NCBI RefSeq assembly: GCF_028743495.1
Contig: NZ_CP117968.1
Direction: 5' to 3' (one strand)
Length of the DNA stretch: 64,000 bases
Source: Allobacillus halotolerans
GTDB lineage: Bacteria > Bacillota > Bacilli > Bacillales > Alkalibacillaceae
The translations under genes and the position numbers were made by a program. How positions within the stretch are numbered: position 1 is the first letter of the stretch; the number at the start of each line of letters is the position of its first letter. The notes beneath the pieces are model-generated. The model was not told where the DNA came from. It worked only from the letters and a program-made list of their open reading frames with translations, and did no database searches. Positions 21,501 to 27,900 of this stretch are shown here, piece by piece.

Positions 21501-22205
21501 TCGATTGAAATTACAAAGAGCTGGAAAGATGATGATTCTGAATCACGTCCAGCATCCATCACCGTCCATTTGCTGCAAAATGGAGAAGTGTATGACACGG
21601 TTGAAATCACAGAAGCGGATGGCTGGAGCTATGAATTTGATCAATTAGAATCATTTGACGAAAATGGTGTGGCTTATACGTATGCCATTGAAGAAGAACC
21701 TGTAGAAGGCTATGCATCCGAAGTCAACGGTTTTGATATCACCAATACCCGAATCGGGAAACATTCGATTGAAGTTTTGAAAGAATGGAAGAATGACGAT
21801 GAAGAAAATCGTCCGGGATCGATTACGGTCCATCTCCTTCAAAACGGAATGGTGCTTGAAACGGTTGAATTAACCGCTGATACGGATTGGACGCACGAAT
21901 TCTTAGATTTAAATCAGTTTGATCAAGAAGGAAGAGCGTATACGTATACGGTTGAAGAGGATGAAGTCGAAGGGTACGAGTCAGCGATTCACGAAACAGA
22001 TGATGGATTTGAGATTGTGAATACGAAAACAGAGGATGTCAACGCAGACGATGATTCCGTCAAATCTGAAAGTGATGATACGAATCTTCCTAGAGCTGGG
22101 GAACGTTCAAGAGCGATTATGATCGGAATTGGTACAATCTTTATCGCATTAGCTGTTAGCATCATCGTTTTTTCCAGAAGAAAGAACGCTCAGTCAGAAG
22201 AGTAA
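12597..22205 (+). CDS. giant cell-wall-anchored repeat adhesin (Cna_B/SpaA) with LPRAG sorting signal
   Basis: The 3202-residue protein has a signal peptide (1-24), an acidic Glu/Asp/Gln-rich linker (about 125-245), and adhesive domains resembling collagen-binding or Sdr folds (about 250-1095). Six SpaA/prealbumin-like repeats follow (about 1098-1676, each with V.LTKVD and LRPGDYKLVETQAP-like stretches), then sixteen Cna_B repeats of about 91 residues (1677-3144). Each Cna_B repeat begins with a K.W.DD....RP motif and ends YTVEE..V.GY and ITN.R. Lys, Glu and Asn at these places form internal isopeptide bonds in the family, giving a rigid stalk. The C-terminus has LPRAG (3164-3168), a hydrophobic helix and RRK. 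The Ala in place of Thr is unusual. The ribosome site AAAGGGG precedes ATG 12597. Confidence 0.95.
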   Translation: MKRTIALSVIFLMMLQTFTTSLGLTGQPTNEKEDDSVFTEMTVEESETEEGAAQLHVQWDVNGKDIQYEYTESFTVPEDVLIEQDQDGTLQIEDVEVGTFTASTEGLVEVFFNEEIEGAPEASGQFTVDVTLTNVNEEVNEEPAVEEEFEESASESHMDENGKDSVDGSDTITDEEEQEAADEEVQEDQDEQGQNEKGGEDSSATSQKDSQQKDESAVNPTDETEETKDAGQGKIQSHSSSEVLNSEITENIITGVTLQKIMNGENEELTPGEPIIIEPPYNRLDVNMTYKFKLPNGHNYGDGSTYTIEVPEVFSIPQVAEPEELSLGDTVFGSFTTNGNNIEIKFNEQITNHSNIAGEIKLKASFDEDYNGPAEPGPITIPINGEESLEFPIKFIPSGSSIDKNGVPNKDYNTETITWTVDFNKNLQTIENAVLNDEITEGDHSFVNGTMHVYELEMNADGTVVSETEVTEEFSTGFPLELGEIDSAYRVVYDTEVNDRTGESYTNKATINGNNIDPLDAEASVAVTRGQPLEKDAIEYDDVAQTIDWEVKYNYDEKAIDEGNAKLTDVFGKNQQLVDDSFEVLEVSINPNTGEEASTETIDESRYTMTKTDEGFELQFQDSINEPYKILYQTTVVDRVDEGFTVENEIKDEFDNIISGGQFVSQGIFTKSHDGNTNYNAKETNWRIEINRDEHVMEDVGVFDTLPNGFTPKNLEVTHGGNEWTEGNHFTFDFAEDTGKIEINFNQILTEKVVITYTTEIDFDKADLSEGSFVNNASLEWIPENETQKVTKTGTATFTPDEYTQNNGFKNGSYNPETKEITWRIGVNYNKETLKNVEVEDIIQGEQNFDINKVAVYKMELTGEEKGYSKGEDVTDQFSLTDISGENDEPGFNVALRNINSPYLIEFTTDLNDMLIERSYENEALITVDNSDDIQVDATVSPDHGGEYTNKEASQNGRIVNWDIRINYTQSTVNNLSLTDTLSINQRLLSDTIEVYGTDVTESGITKNEDPLEEGRDYELETMKNESGQDQFTISFTDEIHRPYVLEYDSYILYAGEEKSISNELKFDAEQTGELETDSNIVREIDFSTISGTIYGEVGSLQVTKVDADDSDTTLEGAIFELYDETGEVLIDSATTDADGVVTFENLLHADYQLKEAEAPEGYVVGIDDTETVTVDSELSEHTVENHEIKRHVQLTKVDGTDGTELSGVKFELINADDPEVSTHTTDSEGTIFVENLEPGDYYFIETDPATHYKVNDDEHHFTIEPEQIEIDTIEVENELIPRTVQFEKVDADHTDVGLQGAEFKIQDTNGYVDRVVTSNGDGLVEIKDLRPGDYKLVETQAPYGFSINDTPIDFTIDRSEEENPEPLELGVIENSVKTTSIELTKIDSVTKERLAGAEFKLNYDSGLYSEDFNSQTQTTDEDGKVEFTDLKPGIYSIEETKAPEGYILLDEAIEVEVKIDDVHLESTLSRTIENEPLAHIEVLKVDSETNVPLSNAEFKVIDNSGNDVEGYTELTTNDEGLLDITGLPEGDYTLVETEAPLGYTIGSDNEKSFSVESGVTDTKYIAYTGNDAIENDIIKGSVELIKQDADTEKRLEGVHFTLENVSLVNEGSYVSTQHETDSDGKIFINDLRPGTYKFVETSTIEGYQKHWKDIEFEIELQNEKHEVSITVDNYELVDISVKKEWNDGDNESLRPESITVDILQNGTSLEDQSIELNEENDWYGTFEDLDAVNSNGEKYAYTVEESDVEGYQRQEISGNAEDGYTITNVTETSIDVEKIWKDENPADREPVTIHLQRNADEDYRTVTFDGNEDSQSHTFDNLPVYAPGGELYRYEVIEVDPGDNYTSERSGNNDEGYTFTNVRSEKMDIDVSKEWLDTEETANRPDSITVNLIKSKENNEIETVKSVVIRPDENGNWQHTFTDIDKFDSEGQTIEYTVEEENVPGYSTVVTPVGDDYTEFEITNVRTGTTSFSGTKTWLDDSSPDRPEEITVELKREGDDDFVQEQTVTAEENWEYSFGGLASYNDNGEAYEYYIEEQSISGYQSSYDGFDITNTRTGKINVEGTKKWLDEEETSDRPEEITVVLTREGDLEFRETQTVNAEDDRSYRFENLDQYDEQGVEYEYIIDEEPVDGYEKEVDGYDLINTRSDQTSITVSKEWLDDENATNDRPAQITVELYRSDNEDQAVDTKVIRPEDDWEHTFDQLALFDDEGQPYTYEVKELPVDGYKTTQQETPDGIQITNVREGVISIDVSKEWNDGGQVDLRPEEVEVDLYRNGDPFQSATISSDEEGQWQHTFSDLDEFDDNGVAYEYTVKEKPMDGYKQESIFGDKQNGFAITNVSTTSVDVTKEWLDDENDTERPEEVTIELHRNGEYLTEETIDDSSEWQHTFENLAVYDPTGDRYEYTVEEKGLTDHYNLSSITGNSEEGFIVSNVRVGTTEVEGTKTWNDDNEEDRPDSVTVNLLRNNAVIDTKNISAEDNWRYHFGDLDKYDEDGVIYEYKIAEEDVEGYDSDNDGFNLINTRAEQKDIVVTKGWLDDNSEERPSEVTVHLLQNGDVFETVTVKEEDGWTYTFEDLEAFDENGQAYTYTVEEEPVEGYETSIDGFNITNLRVGETSIEGAKTWLDDNNPERPDEITVQLKQNGNVIDTKQVSEETDWQYQFTGLDQFDDEGAAYDYTIDEEEVEGYTKETDQHDLTNTRSGKTDVTVTKTWLDDDSENRPESIKVYLKQNDQIVQEATITASDQWSHTFSDLDQYDNEGVEYTYSIQEEPISGYETIINGFDITNLRVGTTSVAGEKIWLDDNSDERPESISISLLQNGEVIDEQEVSAEFNWTYRFDELPEFDENGVAYDYTVEEEPVDGYESTVDGYDITNLRVGQTSVSGEKTWVDDDSEDRPEQISVNLLANGTVVDTRVVTADEDWKYQFTDLDKYDQNGVEIEYTVKEQDVPGYQSEVDGFDITNTRSEQKSIEITKSWKDDDSESRPASITVHLLQNGEVYDTVEITEADGWSYEFDQLESFDENGVAYTYAIEEEPVEGYASEVNGFDITNTRIGKHSIEVLKEWKNDDEENRPGSITVHLLQNGMVLETVELTADTDWTHEFLDLNQFDQEGRAYTYTVEEDEVEGYESAIHETDDGFEIVNTKTEDVNADDDSVKSESDDTNLPRAGERSRAIMIGIGTIFIALAVSIIVFSRRKNAQSEE
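17620..22040 (+). repeat. sixteen ~275-bp coding repeats (Cna_B stalk)
   Basis: Inside the adhesin gene sixteen units of roughly 270-290 bp encode Cna_B domains, recognisable by successive RPE/RPD codons followed by an ITV or ISV strand. Neighbouring units in the second half (about 19,900-21,750) are the most alike, which suggests expansion by unequal recombination. Repeat number is therefore likely to vary between strains. Confidence 0.88.
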
Positions 22206-22219
22206 ATTCAATTTGATAG

Positions 22220-22252
22220 GAACCTAGCTGAGATGCTCTTGGCTAGGTTCTT
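22220..22252 (+). terminator. hairpin between adhesin and sortase
   Basis: GAACCTAGC (22220-22228) pairs with GCTAGGTTC (22242-22250). There is no strong T run, so it may give partial termination, lowering sortase relative to adhesin, or stabilise the mRNA. Confidence 0.55.
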
Positions 22253-22268
22253 CAAAAGGTGAGGGTTT

Positions 22269-22922
22269 ATGAAAAAATGGCAATACGGGCTAGTCGGTAC
22301 ATTCTTGGTGCTTGGAGTATTTTTCATCGCAGCTCCCTTTCTGAAAGATTACATTATTGATCGAAATGTTGATAAAACCATGAATGAAATGAATCGACTC
22401 AATAGTGAAGACTTAAAAATGAATCGGGCAAAAGGCGGAAAAGAAGAAACTGTCAATGAACTACCGAGCGAAATGGATGTTTTTAAATCGATGAATTTCA
22501 AAGGTGATCCAGTCGCATTCATGTACATTCCGAGAACAGGTTTGAAATTGCCGATTTATGGGACTGTAAATAACACCAATTTGTTGTATGGTGCAGGCGA
22601 AATGAAAGATTACGAAGAGCTAGGACAAGGAAACTATTCAATTATTGGGCATCGAATGAAACAAGAAGGATTGCTTTTTCACGATATTCCCCGGTTGCAA
22701 CATGGCGATATCGTTTATGTGACGGATATGGAAAGGGTATTCGAATATCGAGTGAATGATCCGAGTGTCATTGAAGAAAGTGAAACAGAGGTCATTCAAG
22801 ATAATGGGAAAGATGAAATCACACTGCTGACGTGCGACATCCCGAGCGAACCGCATAATCGGGTCATGGTCCAGGGGGATTTGCGAATGATCTATGATTA
22901 TTCGGAGGAAATCTTTAACTGA
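22269..22922 (+). CDS. sortase, class A-like transpeptidase
   Basis: The 217-residue protein has an N-terminal membrane anchor (about 6-26) and a sortase barrel with catalytic His128 (IIGHRM), Cys189 (LLTCD) and Arg198 (HNRVMVQG). Sortases cleave a sorting motif at the outer membrane face and link the protein to peptidoglycan. The LLTCD and GHR contexts resemble class A. The gene lies 63 bp after the adhesin gene and is its obvious partner, so it probably accepts LPRAG. The ATG follows AAAAGGTGAGGG. Confidence 0.88.
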   Translation: MKKWQYGLVGTFLVLGVFFIAAPFLKDYIIDRNVDKTMNEMNRLNSEDLKMNRAKGGKEETVNELPSEMDVFKSMNFKGDPVAFMYIPRTGLKLPIYGTVNNTNLLYGAGEMKDYEELGQGNYSIIGHRMKQEGLLFHDIPRLQHGDIVYVTDMERVFEYRVNDPSVIEESETEVIQDNGKDEITLLTCDIPSEPHNRVMVQGDLRMIYDYSEEIFN

Positions 22923-22969
22923 ATGATGGATGGTCTCTAATTCTTCAATTGAAGTAAGATAGATTACGT

Positions 22970-23170
22970 GAGTTGTCCAATAGAATGGTAACTTGTCCAT
23001 TAAAGGTATTTTTTGTCCAATAGGATGGGTTATTGTCCATAAGAAATGCATTTTTGTCCAATAGAATCGTGATTTTGTCCATTAGAATCCAAATTTCGTC
23101 CAATAGCAGCCTAACTTTGTCCAATAGTACTCGCGGTTTGTCCAATAGAACGAGGTAATTTCCAATAGAA
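22970..23170. repeat. 20-21-bp tandem array, 10 units, core TTGTCCAATAGAA
   Basis: GTCCA motifs start at 22975, 22995, 23015, 23035, 23056, 23077, 23098, 23119 and 23140, with a last degenerate unit at 23160: first 20-bp, then 21-bp spacing. On the minus strand the units read as LLDK heptads, giving a spurious 99-residue ORF. The array fills the gap between the convergent sortase and SDR genes. Apart from the array, 22923-23244 shows only a short ATCGAACGC...GCGTTCGAT-type stem just before the SDR end. Confidence 0.9.
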
Positions 23171-23244
23171 ATCAAGTGATGAGTCCAGTAAAAAAGCGTT
23201 CGATCCCGTAACCACAACGGGAATCGAACGCTTTTCTCATCCAT

Positions 23245-23952
23245 TTAAACAGGCCTTACCGTAATTTCATTCACATTCACATAATCCGGTTGAGTCACAG
23301 CGTAGACGACTGCGCGTGCAATATCTTTTGTCTCCAATTTCTTCCGTTCACCCGGCCACGGTGCGTTTCCGTTTCTCTCGGTACCGACCATCCCAGGTGA
23401 AATATTTGTGACACGGACACCGGTTTTTGCCAGTTCTTTTTCCAAACCAGCCGAAATGGCACGGACGGCATATTTGGTTGCACTGTAAACGGTAGTTTTT
23501 TTCGTGACCTCGAACCCGGAAACGGAGGCGATATTGATGATATGCCCACTTGAGCGTTCGACCATGCTTGGCAATACGCCATCAATCGCATACAAGGTTC
23601 CTTTAATGTTGGTGTCGATCATCTTTTCCCATTCATCGACTTTTCCGGAACGAACCGGACCAGTCAGCACTTGCCCTGCATTGTTGACTAAAAGATCGAT
23701 CTGGCCAAACTTATTTTCAGCCTGTTTGATAAGATCTTCAACATCTTCCTGCTTGGAAATATCCGTTTGAACAGAAAGCACGTTGTCATTGCCTTGATCT
23801 TTGATTTGCTGTTCGGTTTCAGCTAATTTCTCCGTCCGTCTAGCAGCCAGCACGACATTTGCACCTTCACTAGCTAATTCAACCGCAATCGCAGCTCCAA
23901 TTCCGCTGCTTGCTCCGGTGACGATGGCTGTTTTTCCAGTTAGTTGTTTCAA
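23245..23952 (-). CDS. short-chain dehydrogenase/reductase
   Basis: The 235-residue protein is a classical SDR: NAD(P)-binding TGASSGIG near residues 9-16, NNAG near 87 and the catalytic Ser...YSATK (Tyr and Lys near 153-157). An ARRTEK stretch after the second strand suggests NADP preference. The frame extends to 24078 but that would overlap the LysR gene. AAAGGAGGT on the minus strand directly before TTG 23952 fixes the start. It resembles Bacillus oxidoreductases of unknown substrate. Confidence 0.85.
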   Translation of the reverse strand: MKQLTGKTAIVTGASSGIGAAIAVELASEGANVVLAARRTEKLAETEQQIKDQGNDNVLSVQTDISKQEDVEDLIKQAENKFGQIDLLVNNAGQVLTGPVRSGKVDEWEKMIDTNIKGTLYAIDGVLPSMVERSSGHIINIASVSGFEVTKKTTVYSATKYAVRAISAGLEKELAKTGVRVTNISPGMVGTERNGNAPWPGERKKLETKDIARAVVYAVTQPDYVNVNEITVRPV

Positions 23953-24028
23953 TGGAATGACCTCCTTTAGAAAATCGTAACTAAAATTTACTCTATCATA
24001 CTTCAATTTTGGTGTCCGCGTCCGTAAT

Positions 24029-24940
24029 TTACGCCCTAAACTGATCCAACCGCTCAAAATATTCATGTAAAAAGTCATAGAAGAGTTGCTCGGTCGGTAA
24101 GAGTTGTCGTTGTGTCGGGATTATGACACCAACCGGGCGGTGAATGACCGGGTCATTGATTCGAACGGCGGCCGCTGTTCGTGGAATGTTATCGATTAAC
24201 GTCATCTCTGGCATAAGGGCAACACCTAGTCCTGCAGAAACCAATCCTTTGAGTGCATCGATATCGGTTCCTTCAAAGGCAATCTCAGGTTCAAAGCCCG
24301 CATTCTGGCAAGAGTCTAGCACAAGTTGGTGGAACATATAGCTTTCAGGCAGGATACAAAATGGGTCATCTTTTAACTCGAGTAAAGAAATCGATTTTTT
24401 CTTTGCCAATGGATGGTGAAGCGGTAGTAGAGCGACAATTTCTTCGCGGAATAGCGTTCGACTTTTGATTTGCGTATCTTGCTCATCATTAGGAATCGGT
24501 GCAGTAATGGCCATATTGTAATCGCCTTTTTTAACGCCACCGATTAAGTCATTGAACAATGCATTATTCATTTCAAACTTCGCATCAGGATATTTTTTTC
24601 TGAACGCATATATGATCGAAGGCAGTGTGTGTGCTGCCATGCTGATCGGAAAAGCAATTCTTACCGTACCTGAATAAGGATTTAACGATTCCTTCACTTC
24701 TCGTTTGGATTCTTCGGCTAAATTATAAATTTGCGTGGCTCGCTCGAGAAAAATTTGTCCTGTTGGCGTTAAGCGGACATTTCTTCCCTCGCGTATGAAT
24801 AATTTAACACCAAGCTCTTCTTCCAAATTATAAATAGAGCGACTGACAGAGGATTGTGAGACGTGCAATTCTTCTGCTGCATCAGTCATATGCTCGCGTT
24901 TGGCTACTTCCATAAAGTATTCCAGTTGTCTAAATTCCAT
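24029..24940 (-). CDS. LysR-family transcriptional regulator
   Basis: The protein (303 residues from the second ATG) has an N-terminal winged helix-turn-helix (EFRQLEYFMEVAKREHMTD, then AAEELHVSQSSVSRSI) and a C-terminal co-inducer domain. The first ATG (24943) is only 3 bases from GGAGG, so the second is favoured. It is divergent from the glutamate dehydrogenase gene with a LysR-type palindrome between them, like GltC-type regulators of glutamate metabolism. The co-inducer is unknown. Confidence 0.87.
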   Translation of the reverse strand: MEFRQLEYFMEVAKREHMTDAAEELHVSQSSVSRSIYNLEEELGVKLFIREGRNVRLTPTGQIFLERATQIYNLAEESKREVKESLNPYSGTVRIAFPISMAAHTLPSIIYAFRKKYPDAKFEMNNALFNDLIGGVKKGDYNMAITAPIPNDEQDTQIKSRTLFREEIVALLPLHHPLAKKKSISLLELKDDPFCILPESYMFHQLVLDSCQNAGFEPEIAFEGTDIDALKGLVSAGLGVALMPEMTLIDNIPRTAAAVRINDPVIHRPVGVIIPTQRQLLPTEQLFYDFLHEYFERLDQFRA

Positions 24941-24955
24941 CATTTACCTCCATTT

Positions 24956-24970
24956 ATGCAATTAATGCAT
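24956..24970. promoter_or_regulatory. LysR-type binding site (T-N11-A palindrome)
   Basis: ATGCAATTAATGCAT is a perfect palindrome apart from its centre and fits the T-N11-A rule. It lies in the divergent region between the LysR gene and gdhA, about 90 bp before the gdhA start. Confidence 0.7.
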
Positions 24971-25059
24971 AGGTTTGATGTAATTGTTATATTGAAACGA
25001 TTATTTGGTTTATTATAAGATAGATAAAAGAGAAAGTCTATCATGTGAGGGGTTGTTCT

Positions 25060-26436
25060 ATGTCTATCAGTCAGTTAAATGAAGTGAAAACAGACCAAGT
25101 ACATGAGTACATGAAAAGCGTTTATAAAAAAGTTGAAGAGCGTAATGAGGGCGAATACGAATTTTTGCAAGCCGTTAGGGAGATTTTTGATACAATTAAG
25201 CCGGTTTTATATGAATATCCCGCTTATATGAAGTTAAATATCTTGGAGCGTATTGTTGAACCGGATCGCATGATTTCGTTCAAAGTGTCTTGGGTCGATG
25301 ATGAAGGCAATGTTCAAGTAAATCGTGGGTTCAGAGTTCAATTCAATAACTTGCTCGGGCCATATAAAGGAGGCCTACGCTTTCACCCGACGGTCAATTC
25401 CAGTATTGTAAAATTTCTTGGCTTTGAACAAATCTTCAAAAATGCATTGACCGGACAATCCATTGGCGGTGGAAAAGGTGGAGCGGATTTTGATCCGAAA
25501 GGGAAATCTGACCTGGAGATTATGCGTTTTTGCCGTAGCTTCATGACCGAATTGAGCCGTCACATCGGACCGGATGTCGATGTGCCTGCAGGGGATGTCG
25601 GTGTTGGCGAACAAGAGATTGGTTATTTGTTTGGACAGTACCGAAAAATGCGTAATAGTTTTGAACCAGGCGTATTGACTGGAAAACCACTTGCGTTTGG
25701 TGGAAGTTTAGGACGGAAAGAAGCAACCGGCTATGGAACCATTTATTTTGTAAAAGAGATGCTTGAAGATAACGACTACAGCTTTGAAGGTGCAAAAGTC
25801 GTTGTTTCCGGTTCCGGGAATGTTGCTTTGTATGCCATGGAAAAAGCGACTGAACTCGGTGCGACCGTCGTAGCATGCAGTGATTCATCTGGCTGCATTT
25901 ATGATGAGAACGGTTTGGATATTGAATTTTTGAAGCAAATTAAAGAAGATGAAAAAGAACGTGTCCAGCATTATACAACCGTCTACTCAAATGCAAAGTA
26001 TGTAGAAGGATGCGAACATATTTGGTCATTTCCTTGTGATATCGCATTGCCATGCGCCACGCAAAATGAACTCGATCTCGATGCCGCAAAAGCATTGGTG
26101 AAAAATAATGTGAAAGCGGTTGGTGAAGGCGCGAATATGCCATGTACGTATGATGCGGTAAATTATTTACTGGACAAAGACGTATTGATGGCTCCAGCAA
26201 AGGCTGCCAATGCGGGTGGTGTCGCTGTATCAGCATTAGAAATGGCCCAGAATAATATGCGGACACATTTGACGAAAGAAGAAGTCGATGCTCGTTTGCA
26301 ACAAATTATGAAAAATATTTATGCGGAAAGCATTGAAGCCGCGAAGAAATATGATGATTCCGAGAACCTCGTCGTCGGTGCGAATATCGCAAGCTTTATA
26401 AAAGTCGCCGATGCGATTGTTGCACAAGGTGTATAA
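25060..26436 (+). CDS. gdhA: NADP-type glutamate dehydrogenase
   Basis: The 458-residue protein has the length and order of the hexameric bacterial NADP-specific enzyme: substrate region GPYKGGLRFHP near 110, catalytic GGGKGGADFDPKGKSD near 135-150, PAGDVGVGEQEIGYLFGQYRK near 175-195, and a Rossmann domain with SGSGNVA near 250. It interconverts 2-oxoglutarate plus ammonium and glutamate in the cytoplasm. A GTG at 25045 lies inside the ribosome site GTGAGGGG, so ATG 25060 is the start. A divergent LysR gene is the likely regulator. It ends in a bidirectional terminator. Confidence 0.95.
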   Translation: MSISQLNEVKTDQVHEYMKSVYKKVEERNEGEYEFLQAVREIFDTIKPVLYEYPAYMKLNILERIVEPDRMISFKVSWVDDEGNVQVNRGFRVQFNNLLGPYKGGLRFHPTVNSSIVKFLGFEQIFKNALTGQSIGGGKGGADFDPKGKSDLEIMRFCRSFMTELSRHIGPDVDVPAGDVGVGEQEIGYLFGQYRKMRNSFEPGVLTGKPLAFGGSLGRKEATGYGTIYFVKEMLEDNDYSFEGAKVVVSGSGNVALYAMEKATELGATVVACSDSSGCIYDENGLDIEFLKQIKEDEKERVQHYTTVYSNAKYVEGCEHIWSFPCDIALPCATQNELDLDAAKALVKNNVKAVGEGANMPCTYDAVNYLLDKDVLMAPAKAANAGGVAVSALEMAQNNMRTHLTKEEVDARLQQIMKNIYAESIEAAKKYDDSENLVVGANIASFIKVADAIVAQGV

Positions 26437-26444
26437 ATTCTCAT

Positions 26445-26491
26445 TAAAAAAAGCCAATCAAGAGCTGTATAGCTCCTGGTTGGCTTTTTTA
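26445..26491. terminator. bidirectional terminator gdhA / TPR gene
   Basis: AAAAAAAGCCAATCA...AGCT pairs with AGCT...TGGTTGGCTTTTTT. A runs on one side and T runs on the other serve both convergent genes. Confidence 0.9.
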
Positions 26492-26492
26492 T

Positions 26493-27632
26493 TTAATGGA
26501 TGTGGTTATGCAGTGAACGTTCATTTGTCAATTGAACAAACTTTTCTTCATAGTGCTGTTTCTTTTTCTGTTGGTTGGTTTTATCGAAAAATTTAATCGT
26601 ATCACCAAGCGCACTTTCTAGTAGTTGTGGTTCATTCACTTCTTCTAACACATCAATGGCTTGTTCATATGTTTTGCCGGCAGCTTTTTGGTCCGGATGG
26701 TCTTTATTTTCCAAACTATATGCGTATTGCATGAGTACCATTCCATAGTCTCTTTTCGGATAGGTTACTAATTGACGTAACTTCTTCATTGCTTTTTCAT
26801 AAAATGGCACGGCTTCTCCCCATTTCGATTGAATGAAATAGGTGTATGCCATTTCAACATAGGCTTCAATGAAAATACTTTTGTCTTGAATGGATGATTT
26901 CTCTAATAGCGTAATGGCTTCGTCCAAATACGAAACAGCGTCCTCATACTCGCTCTTCGTTGATGCGATTTTTCCTAAGCTAATTAAACTGTCGATTTTG
27001 TATTGAATAAATTCTTCGTTCGCCAATTCAACAACCTGCTTGAAATAATAAATAGCATCATCATTTTGTTTTTTGATCGAATGAAGATTCCCAAGTTTGA
27101 TCATTTGGTAAAGTACGAGATCATATTCTTCCTCATGATCTGGGTCTAGCTGTTCTAGTGCAATCGTATAGTACTTGATCGCTCGACCGAACTTTTGTAA
27201 CTTTTCTTCAGCCTCCGCAAGCAATAAATAGGCTTGAGACTTTTTGTTGCGGTCTACGTTTTCTTCTCCATCAAATCGTTTAACTGCGTCCGACATGATT
27301 CGTCTTGAAAGCTTATAATCATTTAAATAAGCAAGGTGGCTATAGAGCATGAGGTCATCAATTGTCGGTTGCTCCAGCTCCTCATACAGCCCTTGAATGA
27401 TCGCCGCACCTTGTTTTTGATCACCGACTTGTGAATAGCTGATTGCATGAATAAGTGATAAAACAGTGACCAGCTCGGTGTTCTCTTCATATTTTTCTTG
27501 AAGTGGTTCGATTTTTGTCAACAAGCTACGGAAGTTTGCTTTTTTAAACTCGTCCTTAATGTCTTCCAAATCTTCTTTATTTGTTTCTGTGATTAATGGT
27601 TCAAGCTGTGCGTCAATATCAAATAGATCCAT
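26493..27632 (-). CDS. tetratricopeptide-repeat protein
   Basis: The 379-residue, soluble, acidic protein consists of helical pairs with the TPR pattern, clearest at about 135-165 (AQAYLLLAEAEEKLQKFGRA region), 170-210, 215-245 and 260-290. There is no signal peptide or enzymatic motif. TPR proteins are protein-protein scaffolds. It looks like Bacillus cytoplasmic TPR proteins of unknown role. It is a single-gene unit. Confidence 0.75.
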   Translation of the reverse strand: MDLFDIDAQLEPLITETNKEDLEDIKDEFKKANFRSLLTKIEPLQEKYEENTELVTVLSLIHAISYSQVGDQKQGAAIIQGLYEELEQPTIDDLMLYSHLAYLNDYKLSRRIMSDAVKRFDGEENVDRNKKSQAYLLLAEAEEKLQKFGRAIKYYTIALEQLDPDHEEEYDLVLYQMIKLGNLHSIKKQNDDAIYYFKQVVELANEEFIQYKIDSLISLGKIASTKSEYEDAVSYLDEAITLLEKSSIQDKSIFIEAYVEMAYTYFIQSKWGEAVPFYEKAMKKLRQLVTYPKRDYGMVLMQYAYSLENKDHPDQKAAGKTYEQAIDVLEEVNEPQLLESALGDTIKFFDKTNQQKKKQHYEEKFVQLTNERSLHNHIH

Positions 27633-27900
27633 AATTTTGTCACCTCGATTGTTCTTCTGTTTTTAGTTTATCAATGGTTGGTTGAATAATGAAGTCATTA
27701 CGGTTGAATTATAGTCCGATTAAAGCGTAAAATAAAGATGGAAGTTCTTAATTTCCGGATTTTATTGTGTATCATTGGAATGAACAGTGTGTTATGTATG
27801 GTCCATTTCGGGAATTGTAGACTACAGAGCGTATCGTATTTTCTAAAAAATGGATTCTGGAAAACCATAAAGGCTACTTGTGCTGTAAGGAGGATTGTAT

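Noticed and set aside
22945..23244. 99-codon minus-strand ORF with LLDK heptads
   Set aside because: By-product of the 20-21-bp array; no ribosome site, and it fills an intergenic gap between convergent genes.
23953..24078. Longer N-terminus of the SDR gene
   Set aside because: Overlaps the LysR gene and lacks a ribosome site; AAAGGAGGT fits TTG 23952.
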